Shown one piece after another: positions 13,303 through 17,360 of a DNA stretch of 17,360 nt. Every line of letters begins with the position of its first letter. Positions within the stretch are counted from its first letter, which is position 1. This DNA comes from an uncultured Clostridia bacterium (lineage in GTDB: Bacteria > Bacillota > Clostridia > Oscillospirales > Ruminococcaceae). The notes under the pieces are model-generated. The model was not told the origin of the DNA, searched no databases, and was given only the letters and a program-made list of their open reading frames with translations. The translations under genes and the position numbers were made by a program. Location: positions 1-17,360 of the forward strand of contig CANPZQ010000029.1 in NCBI GenBank assembly GCA_947588775.1, written 5' to 3'.

Positions 13303-15096
13303 TTGTCACCGCTGAGGTTTCTCTGGTCCTACATAAAACGACACAAGTGGCACTACATTCTCGGCATCGCCACGCTTTTCATCGTCGACTTCGCCAACCT
13401 CTATATTCCCCAGGTCACCGGCGGTATAATCGACGGGCTCACCCTTAATACCCTCGACATGCGCGGGGTAATGCGCGAGGTCGGTATAATCCTCGGCCTC
13501 GGGCTTACGCTTGCAGTCGGCCGGTTTTTGTGGAGGTATTTCCTCTTCGGCTCCGCGCGCAGCATTGAAAAGGAAATCCGCGACGATATGTTCGCCCACC
13601 TCGAAACGATGGACGTGGAATACTACAATTCCCACAAGACGGGCGACCTTATGACCCGCTTCACCTCCGACCTCAACTCTATAAGAATGTCCATCGGCCC
13701 CGCGATAATAAGCATCTTCGACGCGACGGTAATGGCGGTAATGGTAATCGTAAAGATGATGCTCTACGTCGACGTTCGGCTGACGCTTATGACGCTCATT
13801 CCGATGGCGGTTATACTTGTCGGGGAAATTTTCTACGGAAAAATCATGCACCGCCGCTACCGCGAAAGGCAGGAGGCAGTTTCCGACCTCACCGACTTCG
13901 TCCAGGAGAGCTTTTCGGGAATCCGCGTTATTAAGGCGTTTGTAAGGGAGCGGCGGCAGCTCCGCGAATTTCTGAAATCCAACCAAAACGCCATGGACAA
14001 AAACCTCAACATCGTCCGCCTCCAGGCGATAATCATCCCGCTTTTGGACGTTATAATCGGCACGAGCGGGCTTATAACGCTTATTTACGGCGGCTGGCTC
14101 GCGCTCGTCGGCGACATCACCCTCGGGCGGTTCTCGGCGTTTCACATGTACGCAAACATGCTCGTCTGGCCTATGATTGCCTGCGGCGACGCGATTAATA
14201 TGTTCTCCCAGGGCTTCGCCTCGGCCCGCCGCGTTCAGGAGGTTTTCGCCGAAAAGCCCGACATCGAGGACAGAAACACCGTCCCCGTCGACGCGCTTAA
14301 GGGAAATATCTCCTTCAACCATCTCACGTTTATCCATAAGGGCATGAGCGAGCCGACGCTCCGCGATATAAACCTTGAAATCCCGGCGGGAACGACGCTT
14401 GCGATTATCGGAAGGACCGGAAACGGGAAATCCACGCTTGTGAACCTGCTTCTGCACCTTTATAACACCAAGCCGGGAATGATTCTCTTCGACGGGCGGG
14501 ATATTAACTCGATTCCCCTTCACACCCTCCGCGAAAACATCGCCTATGTTCCGCAGGACAACTTCCTGTTCTCCGACACCCTTGCCGCGAATATCGCCTT
14601 CGGGGCGCACGGCGAGGACATGGAAAAAATCGTCGCGGCTTCGCAGCTCGCCTGTATTCACGACAACATCGCCGCCTTCCCGGAGGGCTATAAAACCGTC
14701 GTCGGCGAGCGCGGCGTTACGCTCTCTGGCGGCCAGAAGCAGCGTTCCTCGATTGCGCGCGCGCTGATTAAGGACGCGCCGATACTTATTCTCGACGACT
14801 CGCTTTCGGCGGTCGATACCGAGGAGCATATTCTTAAAAACCTCCGCGAAAACCGCGCCGGAAAAACAACTATTATAATCGCGCACCGCGTTTCGACGAT
14901 TCAGAACGCCGACGTTATAATGGTTTTGGAGGACGGCTCCGCCAAAGAGGTCGGCAGCCACCGCGAGCTTATGGAGCTCGGCGGGATTTATAAGGAAATG
15001 TTTGAAAAGCAGCAGTTAGAGGCGGAAATCGGCGAACAGAAGGCCGCGATTGCGCGTGACTTCGCCTCCACCGACGAAAAGGAGGCGGTAAAATGA
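13303..15096 (+). CDS. Heterodimeric ABC exporter subunit 1 (BmrC/LmrC-like, non-catalytic Walker B Asp)
   Basis: A 597-residue half-transporter. An N-terminal six-helix membrane domain (to about residue 310) starts at once without a C39 peptidase domain, followed by an ATPase domain. Walker A GRTGNGKS is at 370-377, signature LSGGQ at 474-478, Walker B LILDD with D498, and switch His528. The catalytic Glu position is Asp499. In heterodimeric exporters such as BmrCD, LmrCD and TM287/288 this marks the subunit whose Walker sites form the degenerate, poorly hydrolysing ATP site. Its intact signature serves the active site of the partner. The start is a TTG, chosen because AAAGGAGGG ends eight bases before it. 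The last four bases overlap the partner gene (ATGA). Substrate could be drugs, lipids or peptides. Confidence 0.92.
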   Translation: MSPLRFLWSYIKRHKWHYILGIATLFIVDFANLYIPQVTGGIIDGLTLNTLDMRGVMREVGIILGLGLTLAVGRFLWRYFLFGSARSIEKEIRDDMFAHLETMDVEYYNSHKTGDLMTRFTSDLNSIRMSIGPAIISIFDATVMAVMVIVKMMLYVDVRLTLMTLIPMAVILVGEIFYGKIMHRRYRERQEAVSDLTDFVQESFSGIRVIKAFVRERRQLREFLKSNQNAMDKNLNIVRLQAIIIPLLDVIIGTSGLITLIYGGWLALVGDITLGRFSAFHMYANMLVWPMIACGDAINMFSQGFASARRVQEVFAEKPDIEDRNTVPVDALKGNISFNHLTFIHKGMSEPTLRDINLEIPAGTTLAIIGRTGNGKSTLVNLLLHLYNTKPGMILFDGRDINSIPLHTLRENIAYVPQDNFLFSDTLAANIAFGAHGEDMEKIVAASQLACIHDNIAAFPEGYKTVVGERGVTLSGGQKQRSSIARALIKDAPILILDDSLSAVDTEEHILKNLRENRAGKTTIIIAHRVSTIQNADVIMVLEDGSAKEVGSHRELMELGGIYKEMFEKQQLEAEIGEQKAAIARDFASTDEKEAVK

Positions 15097-17087
15097 AACG
15101 GCTTTTGGGATATTTGAAGCCCCATAAGTGGGTAATGCTCACCGCTACGGTTTTGGTGCTCTTTATAATCGTTGTTGAGCTGTACCGCCCCGTAATCATC
15201 GGCGACGCAATCGACGACTACATCAACGGCTACTACGAGCCCTATATTCAGAGCGAAACCGGCGACACCGTATATAACGGCATAAGGCTCGAACGCCGAA
15301 CGGGAGAGTTTTCCGAGGAAGAGCTTGCGAACGGAGAAAGAAAATACTATCAGCTTCTTCTCTATGAGGACGGCTACTACATGGCCGAGGGAATAACGGC
15401 CGCCGAATCTCAGACACTGATTGACGCGGACCCGGAGGTCGTAAAGGAATTTATCGACGCGCGCTCAAGCGGCATACCCCTTGAAAGAGGAGAGCTTAAA
15501 AAGCTCCGCAGACCCGATTTCTACGGAATTTTACGGGCCGCCGCGCTCTATGTCTGCGTGATGGCGGCGGGATTCCTCCTAAACTGGGCGGACACATGGC
15601 TTTTGCAGAAAATGGGGCAGAAAATCATCTACTCGATGCGCGAGGAGGTTTTCAGCCATATCCAGAGCCTCTCGGTGAACTTCTTCAACACCACCCCCGT
15701 CGGAAAACTCGTCACCCGCGTTTCAAACGACACCGAGGCCATCAACGAGCTGTTTACGACGATTCTGGTCAGGCTCTTTAAAAACGTTGTGATGATTTTC
15801 GGCTACGCCGCAATAATGCTCACAAAAAGCCCCGGAATGACGCTTGTTTCGTTCGCTCTTCTGCCGGTAGTCGCGGTGCTGACGTTCTATTTCAGGTATA
15901 TGTCGAGAAAGGCGTATCAGCTTACAAGAAACAAAATCACCGAGATAAACACGTTTCTTTCGGAACACCTTTCGGGAATGCGGCTGATTCAGATTTTCGC
16001 CCGCGAAAAGGAGAAGTACGGCGAATTTGAAAAGAAATCCGACGAGCTCTTCAGCGCGAGCTGGCGCGAAATGATGATTTTCGCAATCTTCCGCCCCTCC
16101 ATCTTCATGGTTTCGATAATCGCGAGGGCGATTGTAATCGCGACGGGAAGCTACTTCGTCCTTACGGGGCGTATCACCATCGGCACGCTCTACATCTTCA
16201 TAAGCTATATAAGCTCCTTCTTTGAACCGATTCAGGAGCTCGCGGAGCAGTTCGGAACGCTCCAGTCCTCGCTTGCCTCCGCCGAAAAGGTGTTCTCGGT
16301 GCTCGACGTCGAGCCCGACATTGTAAATCCCCCGGAGCCGAAAAAGCCGCCCATGACCGGAAAAATCGAGTTCAAAAACGTCTGGTTCGCCTATGAAAAG
16401 GACGACTACATCTTAAAAGACGTGAGCTTTACGATTGAGCCGGGCGAAAAAATCGCTTTTGTCGGCGCGACGGGCGCGGGGAAAACCTCTATCCTCAATC
16501 TTATAGGCCGCTACTTCGACATTCAGAAGGGACAGATTCTGATTGACGGCGTCGACATCCGCGAAATCGACACCGACGTTCTTCGCGGTGCAATCGGACA
16601 GGTCCAGCAGGACGTTTTCCTCTTCACCGGCGACATAAAATCCAACATCTCCCTCGGGAACGAGGAAATCGGCATCGAGGACGTAAAGCGCGCCGCCGAA
16701 ACGGTCCGCGCGTCGACATTCATCGAGAAGATGCCGGAGGGTTACGACTCCGCCGTTACGGAGCGCGGCTCGACGCTTTCGGCCGGCCAGCGGCAGCTTA
16801 TAAGCTTCGCGAGAACGCTCGCCTATAAGCCGTCGATACTCGTTTTGGACGAAGCGACGGCGAATATCGACACCGAAACCGAGGGACTTATTACCGAAGC
16901 CCTTGAGAAGCTGATGGAGGGCCGCACGACGATAATGGTCGCCCACCGCCTTTCGACAATCCAACACGCCGACAAGATAATAGTCATGCACCACGGCCGC
17001 ATTCAGGAGAGCGGCACGCATCAGGAGCTTCTGCATCAGAACGGGTTGTATAAGAAGCTGTATGATTTGCAGCTGGTGGATAAGTAA
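15093..17087 (+). CDS. Heterodimeric ABC exporter subunit 2 (BmrD/LmrD-like, catalytic)
   Basis: A 664-residue partner half-transporter. The first membrane helix (about 14-35) is followed by an external insertion of about 100 residues before helix 2 (about 146-165), then the rest of the membrane domain and an ATPase domain. Walker A GATGAGKT is at 458-465, signature LSAGQ at 562-566, Walker B LDE with D586 and catalytic Glu587, and switch His618. The Ala in the signature weakens the site formed with subunit 1, while Glu587 pairs with the intact LSGGQ of subunit 1 to give the active site. An extracellular domain between helices 1 and 2 is also known in BmrD-type subunits. The ATG overlaps the stop of subunit 1, giving coupled translation. 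A terminator follows. Confidence 0.93.
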   Translation: MKRLLGYLKPHKWVMLTATVLVLFIIVVELYRPVIIGDAIDDYINGYYEPYIQSETGDTVYNGIRLERRTGEFSEEELANGERKYYQLLLYEDGYYMAEGITAAESQTLIDADPEVVKEFIDARSSGIPLERGELKKLRRPDFYGILRAAALYVCVMAAGFLLNWADTWLLQKMGQKIIYSMREEVFSHIQSLSVNFFNTTPVGKLVTRVSNDTEAINELFTTILVRLFKNVVMIFGYAAIMLTKSPGMTLVSFALLPVVAVLTFYFRYMSRKAYQLTRNKITEINTFLSEHLSGMRLIQIFAREKEKYGEFEKKSDELFSASWREMMIFAIFRPSIFMVSIIARAIVIATGSYFVLTGRITIGTLYIFISYISSFFEPIQELAEQFGTLQSSLASAEKVFSVLDVEPDIVNPPEPKKPPMTGKIEFKNVWFAYEKDDYILKDVSFTIEPGEKIAFVGATGAGKTSILNLIGRYFDIQKGQILIDGVDIREIDTDVLRGAIGQVQQDVFLFTGDIKSNISLGNEEIGIEDVKRAAETVRASTFIEKMPEGYDSAVTERGSTLSAGQRQLISFARTLAYKPSILVLDEATANIDTETEGLITEALEKLMEGRTTIMVAHRLSTIQHADKIIVMHHGRIQESGTHQELLHQNGLYKKLYDLQLVDK

Positions 17088-17092
17088 ATCAG

Positions 17093-17119
17093 AAAATCCC
17101 CCGTTATGGGGGATTTTTT
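17093..17119 (+). terminator. Intrinsic terminator of the ABC exporter operon
   Basis: AAAATCCCCC (17093-17102) and GGGGGATTTT (17108-17117) pair perfectly around GTTAT, with a T-run to 17119. It begins six bases after the stop codon. The A-rich 5' arm could also let it act in the opposite direction. Confidence 0.88.
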
Positions 17120-17144
17120 AGCTTGTAAAACAAAAAACTAAAAA

Positions 17145-17217
17145 GTTTTCGTCAACCTTTTTCAAAAGGTTGCAGGGTCAAGGGGCGGAGCCCCTTGTCG
17201 CGGCCCGCAGACCGCGA
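17145..17217. repeat. Hairpin-rich intergenic element, likely a dispersed repeat
   Basis: Three hairpins follow one another: CAACCTTTT/AAAAGGTTG (17153-17172), CAAGGGGC/GCCCCTTG with loop GGA (17179-17197), and TCGCGG/CCGCGA (17198-17217). Units of this appearance are familiar between genes in Clostridia genomes, but only one copy is visible here, so its repeat status is inferred. Confidence 0.45.
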
Positions 17218-17360
17218 AATCTCTATGCGTAAGCCAGCGCAGGAAGGGGAACCAAGAAATCAGCCCGGTGGGCTGTTTTCAGTGGGGGAACCCTCGCCTA
17301 CGACAGCGGAACAAAACTCTTTGAGGACGAGCGGTCGGTCATTTATGACCGCGAAGTCCG
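17218..17360. other. Right-edge segment without a supported gene
   Basis: It holds an inverted repeat CAGCCC/GGGCTG followed by TTTTC (17261-17279) and another, CGGTCA/TGACCG, near the edge. One forward frame is open from 17233 to the edge but has no start codon or ribosome site. It may continue the preceding repeat or be the remnant or edge of a gene; nothing more can be said. Confidence 0.3.

Noticed and set aside
13306..14961. Long open frame opposite the first exporter subunit (551 codons)
   Set aside because: It is a shadow of the strongly supported ABC exporter gene, with no start signals and a sequence dominated by charged residues without domains.
13303..17087. Exporter as a bacteriocin protease-transporter
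   Set aside because: Neither subunit has an N-terminal C39 peptidase domain; both begin directly with the membrane domain.

Overview
The window looks like chromosomal DNA from a gut-type Clostridia bacterium, probably Oscillospiraceae/Ruminococcaceae. This is inferred from the GC-rich codon use, strong AAGGAGG ribosome sites with ATG, GTG and TTG starts, and the gene families present; no rRNA or marker gene settles it. There is no tRNA, rRNA, CRISPR array, transposase or integrase.

Left part (73-3417, + strand): a tandem array of seven small genes. Each encodes a roughly 59-64 residue leader of the Nif11-like type (helical, ending in GELSDxEL...GG) followed by a 76-93 residue cysteine-rich core. 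Five cores belong to one subfamily and two to another. The seventh gene carries a frameshift. Hairpins sit in several intergenic gaps, and one of them covers the ribosome site of the fifth gene. A strong terminator at 3445-3470 closes the array. No maturation enzyme or C39 protease-transporter is present; either would have to lie upstream of base 1 or elsewhere. This array is the best candidate for an undescribed system.

Middle part (12763-3513, - strand): a complete oligopeptide importer operon, oppA-oppB-oppC-oppD-oppF, followed without a gap by a membrane-anchored ApbE-like protein and a terminator. Several proteins are unusually large. OppA appears circularly permuted, OppB has a roughly 280-residue external insertion, OppD has a roughly 245-residue charged insertion inside the ATPase fold, and OppF has a C-terminal two-helix membrane extension. 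A near-consensus promoter lies before oppA, and a GC-rich hairpin separates oppA from oppB, which would favour high OppA output.

Right part (13303-17087, + strand): a two-gene operon, divergent from opp, for a heterodimeric ABC exporter of the BmrCD/LmrCD type, with its own promoter and terminator. The two subunits have the expected asymmetric pair of ATP sites. The last 240 bases hold a run of hairpins resembling a dispersed intergenic repeat and no supported gene.

The array, the importer and the exporter are adjacent, but the sequence does not prove that they work together. Peptide import by Opp and export of leader-bearing peptides by the exporter are possible links only.
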